Assembly: GCA_038373865.1 (NCBI GenBank)
Contig: JAXGGA010003947.1
Coordinates: 1 to 64,000 of the forward strand
Reading direction: 5' to 3'
DNA from: Uloborus plumipes
Lineage: Eukaryota; Arthropoda; Arachnida; Araneae; Uloboridae
DNA length: 64,000 nucleotides
Below the pieces are notes generated by a model. It ran no database searches. It was given only the letters and a program-made list of their open reading frames with translations, and was not told the origin of the DNA. The stretch's first letter is position 1. Each line of letters opens with the position of its first letter. Positions 23,193 to 36,700 of this stretch are shown here, in pieces. The position numbers and the translations under genes were made by a program.

Positions 23193-23653
23193 GATTCCAC
23201 GTCACACCAAAGATCTCCCTGATATGTCCGGAAAGCTGCCTTCTCATCGTAGTGGGGGTCGTCATCGGCCTCCTACTATTCTACTGCGGATTGACAAACG
23301 TGGGGCCCCTCACCCCCAATGTCTTCTTCCTCTACATGTTACCCCCCATCGTGCTGGACGCTGGCTACTTCATGCCCAACAGACCTTTCTTCGACAACCT
23401 TGTTACCATCCTGATGTTTGCCGTCGTGGGGACAGTCTTCAACGCCATGTCTGTGGGGGCGTCTCTCTGGGCCGTGGGGCTGACGGGGCTCTATGGAGTC
23501 GAGATGCCCCTACTGGACACCTTGCTGTTCAGTTCAATCGCCTGCGCGGTCGACCCCATTGCGGTGCTGGCGGTGTTCGAAGAGATCCATGTGAATGAGG
23601 TCCTGTACATTCTGGTGTTCGGAGAGTCGTTGCTCAATGATGCTGTCACCGTG
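23193..23653 (+). CDS. Exchanger exon a: first visible membrane helices and ion site
   Basis: The acceptor AG is at 23191-23192. The exon enters in phase 1, so the first two bases complete the Gly of the conserved GFH. It encodes [35 protein letters not shown], the [18 protein letters not shown] segment and [12 protein letters not shown], whose acidic residue and Asn-Asp pair are essential for transport in NHE proteins. It ends in phase 0 before GTGAGT. The exon is strikingly GC-rich against its introns. Confidence 0.95.
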
Positions 23654-24691
23654 GTGAGTTGTGGTTATTTCGCTATCTCAAAACCAGACTAGCAAATACA
23701 AATGTGACTATAAGAAACAGGGTACTGGCCATGCTAGGCCAATTTAGGGCCAGGCTCCCCATCAGCAGAAAACCGACAGAAACCGAAGGCAGAAACCGAA
23801 AATCCGGGTACTTCCTATTTTCCTAAAATAGGAAGTACCCGAATTTTCAGTTTCTGCCTTCGGTTTTAATTGGTTTTCTGCTGATGTGGAGCTAGACCTT
23901 TAGAGTCCCCAATCAAGATCTATGACCCTTTCAAAGCTATCTACTCCCTTTCGCCTTACCAACTCTTCCAGTAACCTGTTCTAGGTGCCCACAACCCTTT
24001 AAAAATAGTTTTTTTTTTTCTAATTTCCTGGTTAGCCTGAAATTTAAATAGCTTAAAACAATGACCCCTTTTTCATGCCTTCCGAGCAAAAATCTAACCC
24101 AGTAACATCTTTCTAGTTGACAAATTTAAATAACTGAATCATGTCCCCTCTAACTTTCCTTGGCTCAAGACTATACATATTAAGCATTTTAAGTCTATAA
24201 TAATAATCTAAATTAGAAAGCGCATTCAATAGCCTACCGGACAGCTTAAGAGAAGAGGAGGCTGTAATGAGTAAAGGACTAGATAAAGAGGTGTCACTGA
24301 TCTTCACTGGGATCTATACTTGACTAGGATCGGCCTAGCTGGTCCCAGAGCCTGTTACTGGTCGTCACATGTATATTTGCATCCACTGCAAGAGAGCTAA
24401 ACAATCTTTCCATTACCAGGTGCTGTACCACATGTTCGAGGGCTACGCCGAAATGGGGCCCGCGAACATCATCACGGTGGACTACCTGGCCGGGGCGGCC
24501 TCCTTCTTCGTGGTGGCCCTGGGAGGCACAATAGTGGGCGTGGCCTGGGGCCTCCTGGCCGCCTTCGTCTCCAGGTTCACGCACCACGTCAGGGTCATCG
24601 AGCCCCTCTTCGTCTTCGTCATGTCCTACCTCTCCTACGTCAGCGCAGAGCTCTTCCACTTCTCTGGCATCCTGGCGTGAGTACACAGTCG

Positions 24692-24723
<32 letters not shown>

Positions 24724-27700
24724 TCAGTAGAAAGTGCGCACTTACACTGCAAAAAAACGAACTGTTGTTTTTACTGTATAATACTGGCAGCCAAGGTTCT
24801 AATTTAAAACTGGAAAATGCACAGTAATAAACAGTAACACTAGTTTCTTACGGTAAAGTAGGCAGTTTTAGTTTATTATTGTCGTAAAATTTAATTGTAT
24901 TATACTGTAAAAACAATAGCATAATACTGGAGGCAGAGGTTCCAATTTAAAACTGGAAAAGGCACGGTAATAAACTGTTAAATTAGCAGTCTTACAGTTT
25001 ATTACACTATAAAATTAGCAATTTTGCAGCTTACTACTATAAAAGTAGATATTTTACAGTTTATTATAGTAAAATTAGCTATTTTTACAGTTTATTACTA
25101 TAAAATTAACTGAATTATACTGTAAAAACAGCACTCATTGTTTACAATGTACCGGTGATGAAAGAAATCGCACAGGGTGACTGAGTTACCCCAGTCAGTT
25201 TTATCTAAAATTTTCTATAAATTAGAAGAAAAGCCACATTTGAATTATAAATAATAAGGAGTGCTTTATTTCCCTCTCTCTTTAAGGAAATAAACTTCTT
25301 AAGTTAAGAACTGTTTTTGATATTTAAGAAAATACTGATGGGATGACTGTGCCCGCACGATCTCCCTCATGAAGCAGAGTCACAAATCCTTTTTTTTTCC
25401 TTTTTGCTACTTATTATTATTAATTTTCTGTTTTTCAATTGTTTGTTCAACTATTAATGTCATGTGGCAGTTATTACCCTCTCATGTTCACGCAATTCAC
25501 TTTGAAAATTATCTTTCCGCTTTTCCGAGTCAAATTTGGAGCATTTTTTTCGAAGTATTTATCTTATACAGTACACTATTAAAACACTTATTTTAACGAG
25601 GCTGTTATTTTTTGCGAGACCGTCGCAATCGCTAATATTTAAGCTTTACAAAATATTTTTCACAAAACTTAATTACAGTTCTTGACTATTTCCGTAGAGG
25701 AGTTTCCTCTAATGCCCCGCTGAACATTTGTTTCATTAAATAGTCCTTGATGTAGCAAATCTACTTAAACTTGTAACATAAATACACTAGTTTTGAATAT
25801 CATGAACCGGAAAAATATTTCAAAGCCCTAACCAAATTCAGAAACTGTTGCTAATAAGTGTTTCAATATTCCATCTCCCTCAATATTCAAGGCTGACGTT
25901 CTGCGGCATCACGATGAAGAATTACGTGGAGGAGAACATCTCGTACAAGAGCCACGTAACGGTCAAGTACGCCATGAAGATGCTGGCCAGTTCGTCGGAG
26001 ACCATCATCTTCCTCTTCCTGGGCGTCTCGACCGTCAACGACAACCACGAGTGGAACACCTGGTTCGTCGTATGCACCATCTTCTTCTGCACCGTCTACA
26101 GGACCATCGGTGAGTGTGGACAGTTCCATTCTGATGACAAAAATCATGAATTGCTGCATAAAACAGCCTGTAAAGACTGCAGACATGTTACATCCTTGGT
26201 TCGTTGCATGAACTCTATGAAGCACACATGGGCTCTAGTTCTGTATAATACAGTTTAATTTTGAGATTTCCAGAAACAGTATTTATGTGATGGTTTGTTA
26301 TGGGTTATAAAACAAAATTTTAAAACCTGGCCGCTATCCTCGACTGCGAGAGCTTAAATTTTTCATAAATAAATTCAATTTCTATTTCCAGGTGTCATCA
26401 TTCTGACAGCCATCGCCAATCGATTCCGGCTGCACAGGATCGACAGGGTGGAGCAGTTCATCCTCGCCTACGGGGGGCTCAGAGGGGCGGTGGCCTTTGC
26501 CCTCGTGCTCATCGTGTCCGACAGAATCATCCCCACCAAAAACATGATGGTGACCACGATCATTGCGCTGGTCTTCTTCACAGTATTCATACAAGTAAGT
26601 ACACGCCTATAATTATTATTTTTGTACAAAAAAAACTGATTCTAGGCGAGAAATACAGATATTTTTTAATTACGTTATTGAGTGCTATTACGATTATTAT
26701 TTTTCTTCTAATGATTAAAATGAAATCCCGCTACAGGTTTGAGAATATACCACTCGTTGACGGTGTTATAGACATAATTTGACTCAGTTCTTGACTAGAA
26801 TTTTGGCTAGTACGTCGAGATGTCATCTATGTTTTCTTGCACTAAGTTTTGGCAACATAACTAAGGAGGTTATCATTTTGGATAATGCTTTATCATTAGT
26901 GTGTTTTGGTTATGTTTGGTTACTAATTATAAAACAGTTTATAGATTTTTTTACAACTAGAAAATCTTATTTAAATCAAAATTATAGCAACTAGAAATTA
27001 TTGTAACATTACAAAACTGATGACGACTAAGAATTCTGTCAACAGGCATATTAAAAATTCTTTTTAAATGTTGAACACTGCTGAGGATTCCTTCAAACTT
27101 AATCTTAAATGCAGACAAAGATTGCATCGAGAAACATATGCTGCAATCGGAGCTTAATTTTAACGAAAAAATTGCAGGCACCCTGTAGACTTCTAAACTT
27201 AATTTCATGCATACGAGTAGGGGAGACTGGGGACGGTTGTGACGCGGGGCGGTTGTGACAGTCGTCATATTAGCTAAACAAAAATTAATTCCTGGTTGAA
27301 GCAAAGAGAGAGAGTATCAGCATGTTTGTCTGAATGTGTGTCAAAGCATTGCGGTAGCCATCGAGCGACATTAACGCTAGCAGAGGAGTTGGTTACTTAT
27401 TAACAGTCAAAAGTAAGTTTTTTTGTTCGATGTCTTTTAGTAATTCCTGTTGAATGGGTACAGATAGAGAAATGAAAGTTTTCTCCCCGTTAGTAGTGAA
27501 CCTTAATAGTGAAATAGCAGTGATTACTTTTTAGGTAGGCTATTTTTTATTGCCATGGCGATTGCTGTTTTCAAAAGTAGTGGATTGGGGTCGGTTGTGC
27601 CAAATTGCGTGGGGACGGTTGTGACATGAGCAAAACATGTTTTTATCATATTTGATACCCATAATACGCTTGGAGAAGACAGAAATAGGGCAGTGTGACC

Positions 27701-30700
27701 TAATGAAATATAAAGAAGCTTATAAAGAAGTGAAACTTTTTTTTTTCTTTTTGACAGCTTTGGAAATGCAACGTTAATCGTAAGTCTTTGCTACGAAACA
27801 TTCATTCGTAAACGCGATAGAGCTGGCCGGTGCTGTCACAATGAAAACAACGTGTGCATAGGTTATATTGCTCATAATAAAGTGCTTTTGAGCTTACATA
27901 TACGCTGAAAGCAGATATGAGAGTAAAATGGCTACTGAGAAATGGTTCCGTTCATTTATAAATAGAAATGTTTCACGCCTATTCGTGTAGCTCATGCAAC
28001 TAGCCTTTCAAGAGTAACAAGCTTCAATAAAACAAATAAATGTGGAATCTTTCTTTGATACTTGAGAATTGTTATGAACAGACACGGCTATGACCCACAG
28101 AATGTGCATAATGTTGCCAAAACAGACGTTACGAAATTCCCAAAACCTGATATTTTTGTAAGACTTGGTATAAGGCTACTTCAACTGAACGAGACACATT
28201 GTTAAATGTTAAACTTTCCCAGATGAAGGTTATGTTGAATTACGTTTAATATTGCTTAAAATTAAAAGTGATCTAGACTGTTCTGCTGTATTTTTGAACT
28301 TGTCACAACCGACCCAAGCACTGTCACAACCGCCCCTGGGGTGGGGTCGGTTGTGACATTTTTTCCTTTTTTGTTTAATTTGGTCCTGTGAGTTAACTAT
28401 TGTACTTAGGGAGAAAATTTTAGTGTTTATAAGCGGGCAAATAAACGCTTTAACATAAAAACAACTTTAAACCAGCTCACATTCATTGCTAAGGGATCTA
28501 TGGGAGAGAAAATGAAAATTGTCACAACCGTACCCAGTCTCTCCTATATAGTCTGAACTCCGGCTGTAAAACTCTCACAAAATTTTAACAGAGCACCAGA
28601 GCTGCCATGAGCTCTCCTGCATATGAAATACAAGTTGCAAATGAACGTTCCAAATATCTTTAACCCTGGTTTACTTTAAGGGCAGCCACTTACTGTTTAT
28701 TACTTAATGACTTTCCCTCGTAGTAAAATTTGAGTGACCAAAACAGTTCTTACCAGAACGTAGCTAAGTAACATTCCTTACTTCAATCTTACATTATTCG
28801 TGGGGTTACAAGTGAAACACACTAAGTCAAAATTATTAATTTTCAGATTTTTAGTTTATCTTACACACAAAAATGAGCTGTTTCTGCTGGTGAAACCCAC
28901 TAAGTCATATCTTTATTATGCAATGCTATACTAGTGAAACACACTAAGTCATATAATTAATAATAATTATTAACAGAGTTTTCTCAAAATCATGTTTTTT
29001 GACTTAGTGTGTTTCACTTGTAACCCCACGATATGTATAATTCAACTTCGCAGAGATGGCCTATGATTCCTCCTTTTTTCAGGATTGTCCATTTTTAGGA
29101 AGGGGTGATACGCAGATGTAAATTGAGGAATGGGATTCACAATTGATGGGGGAATTTGAATGGGTAGAAATTCTACCTATTTTAAGGAATGGACTCGTTT
29201 TCTCATTTGATTGACACCGGCCATCTCGTTGCGGTTGAATTATACTGTTAAAGAAAAGAAAAATAAAATAGGGATTATTTTTACTCAGATCGATTAAAAA
29301 TAGCTTTTGATACATTTGCCTGAAATTTTTTACTTCGTTCTTGACATAAACTTTTTTTAATTACAGGGAATGACCATCGGTCCTTTGGTGAGGATTTTAA
29401 ACGTCCCAACGAAAAATAAAATAAAAATGTCCATGAACGAAAGGATTCTAACAAGAGTGAGTACAATTCATTACTTCTTGCCTTCGATGCACACACATTT
29501 TGTAAATATCAGAATAATGTGTATAAAAATTGAGATATGCAATAGACATAAATATTCAAATTTATATACATTATGAATGTATACATACGCATCTCAGTAG
29601 TTGAAAAAAAATTAGATAAAAAAAGCTATATAATAGAGGATAGTTAAAAATGATTTTTTTAAAAACTAATGTAACTTACATGCATTAGTTGTTTTAAGAA
29701 AATAGAATTAATTACTCATCCAGAATAGCCTTAAAAAAAGAAAGAAAGAAAACGAATTGAATCAAAACATTTAAACCGTAGATAAAGTATTAAATAGATA
29801 TATAACTAGAAATCGGTAATGAGCTACCGAGGAGGTAATATTAGACGGGCAAGCGTCTAAAAAGAGCATGCACGTGATTTAGCGCTCACCCGTAAGCAAC
29901 TTTTGCCCTGAAAGCAGCGTTGCACCCACTGGATAATAGTGATTGCATCATCGTATTCTACGCTTTTTCCGGTTTAATTAAAGACTCTTAAGTACAATGG
30001 CAGTCAGTGGCTACTGCTACGAAGTTGTTATGCTATATCTATGATTTAAACTTGCTATTTTATAAAAACTGAGCAAAGTGATATTGAAATATTTCTTTGC
30101 CATATTCTGTTTAGTCTATGGATCACCTTATGGCTGCTATTGAAGATATCGTGGGTCAGACGATGGGAAACTATCATCTACGAGATAAGTAAGTGAATAT
30201 TTTTTTGCTGTTATAACTTTAGCGTACATAAACCGGATAACATAAGTCCCGGTTAAATCAACGCCCTCGAAATAATAAATGCCTACTGCATTTGCTTCAA
30301 AACGTTCTCCAACTGTTCGGTACAAAGCGCTATCTATTGGCGATGGATTCAAATTAAATTTTTGATTGGTTAGTTTCTGACTTTAAATTTAGAAATCAAC
30401 CAATCGTTAATTTCTCAGCTATTTTTTTGTTCTCGAGGAACTCTGATAGATGGCAGTGAGTCCAGAACTTGGGCGAACTTTTGCTCTATGTTAAAACCCA
30501 GAATGCGATAGGCATTCAGTATTAAGAAGGCATTGGTTGAGCAGTGTCCCGATTAAAAACTTTTGAAATCTGGCAAGCCTATCTATAAAGCTTCTCTAGT
30601 GTACACTTATAAATACATGCAAGTACTATTAATCCTCTCCTTCCAGGTTCAAGTACTACAACAACAAGTACCTGAGGCCCGTGCTGACGCGGGAGCACGC

Positions 30701-33700
30701 CAACGCGGAGCCCAAGATCTTCGAGACGTACTCGAAGCTGAACGTGGCCGACGCCATGAACCTGGTCAAACAGAATTCGAACCTTCTCCCCGGGGCCGCG
30801 GGCAACGACCTGGGGGTCTCCCTCTCCTCCCTCTTCAGGACATACACGCAGGCCAATCTAGAGAAGAGGTGCTTGTTCATTTTACTACTCAAGAAAAAAA
30901 AAAAAAAACATGCTCAAATTTAGTAGATGAATTTTTAAAGTTTACCGGCATTTTTATTTATATAATTATTTTATTTATCTATTTATTTATTTACTTTATT
31001 TATCTATTTATTTATTTATTTTATTTATCTATTAATTTACTTATTTGTTTTTATTTACTTATTTACTTATTTTACTTATCTATTTATGTATTTATTTTAT
31101 CTATTTATTAATTAATTTATTTATTTTGTTCCTTCTGATACGGCCTGCGCTTTTTATAAAAGGACAAGCGATAAAAATTGCGTCCCCATAAGAGAAGACA
31201 CAAGCTATTTTCTGGTATGCAATGCAGAACACAAATACGTAATATAACAGTGCAAAGAATGTTTTTGAAATGCTCTCACCTTGAGGTGCACTTCTTTTAT
31301 AAACTGTTCGAATCATTCTTTGTACTGTTATTGCGAATTTGTGCCCTGCCTACATAAAAAGCGCAAGCAGAACAAGTGAACCAAAAAAATTAACCAGGTG
31401 CCAAATTTTGCAATATCACCCTAGTAGCACCCATTTTTTTTTTTTTAAATCGACTGTTCACTTTAAGTATGTTTGACTCGGACACCCTGTACAATATATT
31501 ATGACACAAGAACTGGCAACATGGCTTGGGGTCAAGGTTTCAGGGCCGTTTGACTATTTCGTGTTAAACGACATACTGAACGGACCACATATGCTTTCGC
31601 TCCTAATGATGTTCAGCAGTACTCCAACAATACGTAAACGTGTTTCTACCTCAGCTATTGTGCTGTAGCAGGGAAAACATCTTCGGCGTATATTTACTTA
31701 TCGTGCGTTTAAAGTATTTGTTAAACAACTAGGTATTTAATCCACAAAAAATCAGATTGGCTTTAAATTAACTTGATTTGTTTATTTATACAAGTTGGGA
31801 TACTTTTGTTTTTTATTTCATTTCGCTTTTCTCTGTTATTTTTTCTTAACTTACTTTATTATAATAATTAGTTTATTAGTTATCTTTTTTTCAATTTCTA
31901 TTCATTTATTTTTTGTTCATTCATATTTAAGTTTCCTTAATTTAATTTTACTTTTTCACTTAATTAATTACTTTTTTAAAACTGAAAAAAAAACGGAGAA
32001 ATGTTTTTAGTTATATAAATACATTAAGTTATAGTGCACTAGTCCTCAAAGTGGTCCACATCGACCCCTAGGGGTTCATTCTCGTCTACAACAGTCCCAT
32101 GTCAACTGAAGAAAAAATTGGGGGTGTATAAAATGCAAATAGGGATCCAGAAGTCTGAATATCATAAGCAAGCTATCACTAAAATGCGAGCATCCTATAA
32201 GGGCTATAACATACCTATGTAAGCAAAAGTGGTCCAATCACAGGGTTGTCACGATTTGTAATTTTATTAATTGAGTAAATCAATAGATTTTCTGCAGGCA
32301 TCTTCAAATTTTGAAGGTATCTGCAAATTTTCGGCAGATTTTCCAAAATTAGAAGTACATCTAAATTTCTCTCAAATAACACTTAATCGACTCAAAACTC
32401 AACATTTTTGCAGGAAAATGATGACGTGATTAATAAAATGTTTGCTTTGTAAAATTATGTGCCCTTAGAAAATTCTGCAAGAAATTCGTAGAAATTTTGC
32501 AGCTTTCTGCTAAATTCCTTTGATTTGAAGATATCTGATGAAAATCTGCAGAATTACTCAGTTATTGAAAGTTTTAAATTGCAATTACCCTCTGATTGGA
32601 CCAATTTTGCTCAAACAGTCTTATACCATCGTGTTTGTAACATGTTTATCTACATTTTTATGCATAACTTATTAGGAAACTTGATGAGCAGGGGCGCCCA
32701 CAGGGGGAAATTATGGCGCAAATTGCGCCATATTTTTTAAATTTAAATTATTTATATATAATCTTTTTTATTTAAATTATTGATTTATTTTTTTAATTTA
32801 AATTATTTCATTATTATTATTATTCATTAATTTATTTTATTTTATTTTATTTTTTATTTTTTTAATTTAATATTATTATTATTTATTAATTAATTTATTT
32901 TATTATTTTTTAATTTAAATTATTTCTTTATTATTATTATTATTTATTGATTTATTTTATTTATTTTATTTTTTCGTGTGTGTGCTTTGAATGTCTGGAA
33001 GGGGAAAAAGCGATTCTATTCTGCCCATAATTAGTACTTACAAAAAATAATATGTAAAAAAATAATAGTTATAATTTTAAAAAACAAATAAATAATAGCT
33101 ATAATTTTAAAAAAACAAATAAATAATAGTTATAATTTTAAAAAACAAATAAATAATAGTTATAATTTTAAAAAAACAAATAAATAATAGTTATAATTTT
33201 AAAAAACAAATAAATAATAGTTATAATTTGAAAAACAAATAAATAATAGTTAAAATTTTAAAAAACAAATAAATAATTTAAAAATAAAATAAATAAATAA
33301 CATTTAAAAAATAAATAAATAATATTTGAAAAAATAAAATAAAAAAAAGGGGTGAAAACAAAAATAAAAAAGCAGACGAGGGTTCTGAAAAATTTGGGGG
33401 GGGGAATTTGCACCATTGAGCTTGGGGGGGATGGGCACACTGTCGATGAGGGTAGGTCAATTCAAGTTGGATCTCGCGCTATAACGTGCACTAGAAATTT
33501 TACGGATACTTGAAAGGTCCTGTATTTTTAACGTCCCTTGCTCTCGTGTCCTAACTGCTTCCTTCGATTCCAGTCCCAGCGTGGAGAAAGGGGCCAAAGC
33601 CGGCCTGGACATCCCTCGCAACAACTCCAGCTTCCTGAACGTCGACATTGCCGAGTTGGAATATTCGCCGAGCAACAAAGACCTGGCGGACGCGGAACTT

Positions 33701-36700
33701 CACCACATCTTGTCCGACGCCATGTTCAAGCCGATGAAAAAAGTGAGTGCAGTTGGATGAGGGTTTGGCTCGACCAGTGAGTGGTAGGGCTGCGACATTG
33801 ATGTCGATGTTTTGGAATTGGAAACATCGATGTTTTTGCTAAAACATCGATGATTTTACCATCGATGTTTGAGGGTCGATGTTTTCCCAACATCGATGTT
33901 TTGGGTTCGATGTTTTGTCGATGTCGATGTTTTATAATCCAGCAAAAAAGCTTGATAAAAATGTGCGATATGCAGACGTATTAAGAAGTTTTCATCCTTA
34001 ATCAGGAGTTTCAGTATTAATCTCATTAGAAAACATTTTCTATGATTATTATCGATGTTTTGCTCTCGATGTTTCTAAAGCATTTCTAATTTGCTTTTGC
34101 CATTTTTTTAAATTTTATTTATTTCATTACTATTCTTTATGTGAATGTTTTACATTTCAACAAAAAAAGTTTCATAAAAATATGCGATAAATAAAAGTCA
34201 TACAGTTAATCAACACAGTTGCAGTATCAATCTCACTAAAAAAGTTTTCGAAAATTGACATCGATATCATACGGTTGATGTTTTCAAGAGACAAAAGATA
34301 AATCTAATTGAGTGATATGAAGAGGCGCAATGTGTTGGGGAGTTACTGTATTACTGTACATTTAAATGTGTAAGTAATTTTTATAAAAAAAGTTCGATGT
34401 TTTGAAACATCGATGTTTGAAAACATCGATGTTTTTTGGTCGATGTATCAATACCATCGATGTTTTGCCTTCGATGTCGCACCCCTAGTGAGTGGTGAAC
34501 ACTTAGGAGCAATTCCATTTTCAAAAATTCATAGCATCGTTCAAAAATGTAGCAATTACTAATTTACAGCAAAAACACTTTAGATGATTTATGTAATTTT
34601 GTTAAAAATTTGAGGGAACTTTTATGGTTTTAAATCAGGTTGTTTGGCAGTTGAAATAAAAAAAGGTGCCCAGCCCAGCCCCAGTGAATTTGAACATCCC
34701 AACCGATGGACAAGCACAGCATTTTCTAGTAATTTTCTTTCTTGAAAATGAATAGAAGAAACTGACAACCGCCAATTCCTCTTAGAAAAATTGTTTAAAA
34801 CCTCATTATTATTTTTATTTTTTTTTACTTTTCATTTTGTTGCTAAGGTAATAAATGTTCATTCACTGGTCGGTCTCTTTGTTCGTTAGGAAAACATAAT
34901 CATGGCACATGATAATTTCATAACAAATAAAACTTTATGTCCTTTCATTTTCAGCGTTACTCGGGACGAAAGAACTCTGTCTACGACCGGTCTTCCAGTC
35001 AAACACCAGATCCTCAAATGCAGCATTCCAGACTGCAGTACAGGCATCTCATGGACGAGAGAATTCCTCACCGCAGACTAAGCCACGCCTACAACCACGC
35101 CCAAAAGTCAACGGAACCGCCCCAAAATTATAACACTGCTAGTAATTCAGAGAGAAGCTTGGGATCCAACTCTTCAGACGGAAACAACACTCGGGGACTG
35201 ATCACGGGTCGAAGAAGTAAGTTGTCCATAACCCGAAGATGGAGCCAGATTTACCAAACCTAGTTTGGAAAGCGTTTTTGCTTCTTATATTATTTTGTTA
35301 TATGTATGCTTGACCTTTAGCGGAAAAGGTCCCACTACACCAGTGGTTCCCAATCTTGTCCTCGTTGCGAACCCTTTTTGGCCAATTGAGGCGAGCGACC
35401 TCATATGATGTATGTTGTATAAATCAGGAAAATGTAGCTACGGTAATTTTATGTTTCAACATTTCCAAAAATTTTGATCTCAATTGATGTTCCAATTTAC
35501 ATTCCTTTGTGCTAATACGAATCATAAACATTTAATTATTTTAATTTTACAAAAAATAACACTTAAAACAATTAACTATTATTACTATAAAAAATCAATC
35601 TTGACATCTTGATTTAAAAGTTGAGCAGCAGACTTTTGTTAATAAAAGTAACCCCTGCTCTGTGCCGGGAGGTTAAGTTAATTTGGTTACAATCAGAAAA
35701 AGAGAAGATGGGGTTTCATGAGCACCCGAACGAATATTTTAGCATAATCCAGAGCAAGTTGCGTTTTTTAGAGTATGAAGTGTGGAATCCCTAAAAAGAA
35801 AAACTTTTATTAGTTTCATATCAATATTTGCTCCCATAAACTAATGAAGATACTCTGACTCTGGCGACCGCATAACTTACGCTATGTTTGTAAACTGTTC
35901 CAAATAAATTGCTCTCTTCGTGCATTTCGCAGAATTTTTTGATACTGTTCTCAACTTGACAAGCATATCATGAACATACTCTTCATTAAGTTGTTAAATT
36001 TCTAATAAATAATTTGGAAACTACAGCTGTTCACCAGTATTCTTACAAATTTAGTTTTTAATTCAACTCAGAGCTTTTCTACTCTAAGACATTTGCGTTA
36101 AAAAAAATGGAGTTTGCCTACAAATATGGTTATAACAAAATGTTGGAGCCCTCATCAGTTGTTTTACCAAAGCATCTAAATATCCCGATGCTGTAGCTTA
36201 TTGAATTTGCCGGCACAAATATATCCCAGTCGCAGTAGCTTGTGATATATATTGTTACAAATCTTGTAAATAGTTGTTGTTTTTCCTGCCTTGCATCATT
36301 TTCATTAGTTTTGGTTTTATCTGACGTCATGTTGCAAAAGTATCTGAAGATATCACCTTTATCACTAGTATACTGGCCCTGTAACACTTAGTAGTTTTTA
36401 CACTTGCCCTAACTTTAATAAGCGTGAAGACATTTTCGCGTGGTTTTTTTTTTCTTATCGCTAGAATTTGTGAATGGATTACGTAATGTTAGGAATGAAA
36501 CAAAATATTCCAGGTTTTTCTCGAATATTGTGGACATTTCTTTCCGTGTATAAATAGCTGGCCTTGAACACAAGTCAGTTTTTCTCAGATGGTTTTCTGA
36601 GATGCTCGTTTTCGTTCGCTTGGGCGGATGGTTGTTTTGCTTTTGTAATTGCTTAATTACTGTTCACGTTAGATACGTGGTGCTGAGTTACTGTTGAGAG

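Noticed and set aside
23224..23598. Alternative-frame ORF over exon a
   Set aside because: An out-of-frame reading of the exon. The frame giving [10 protein letters not shown] is the real one.
24324..24752. Minus-strand ORF opposite exchanger exon b
   Set aside because: Antisense shadow of a GC-rich exon, running through a poly-T tract. The plus strand carries the conserved NHE sequence and splice sites. The same applies to 25887-26225, 26382-26594 and 30656-30892.
30563..31111. 182-codon ORF spanning exon g and the following microsatellite
   Set aside because: It reads exon g in the wrong frame and then a TTTA repeat.
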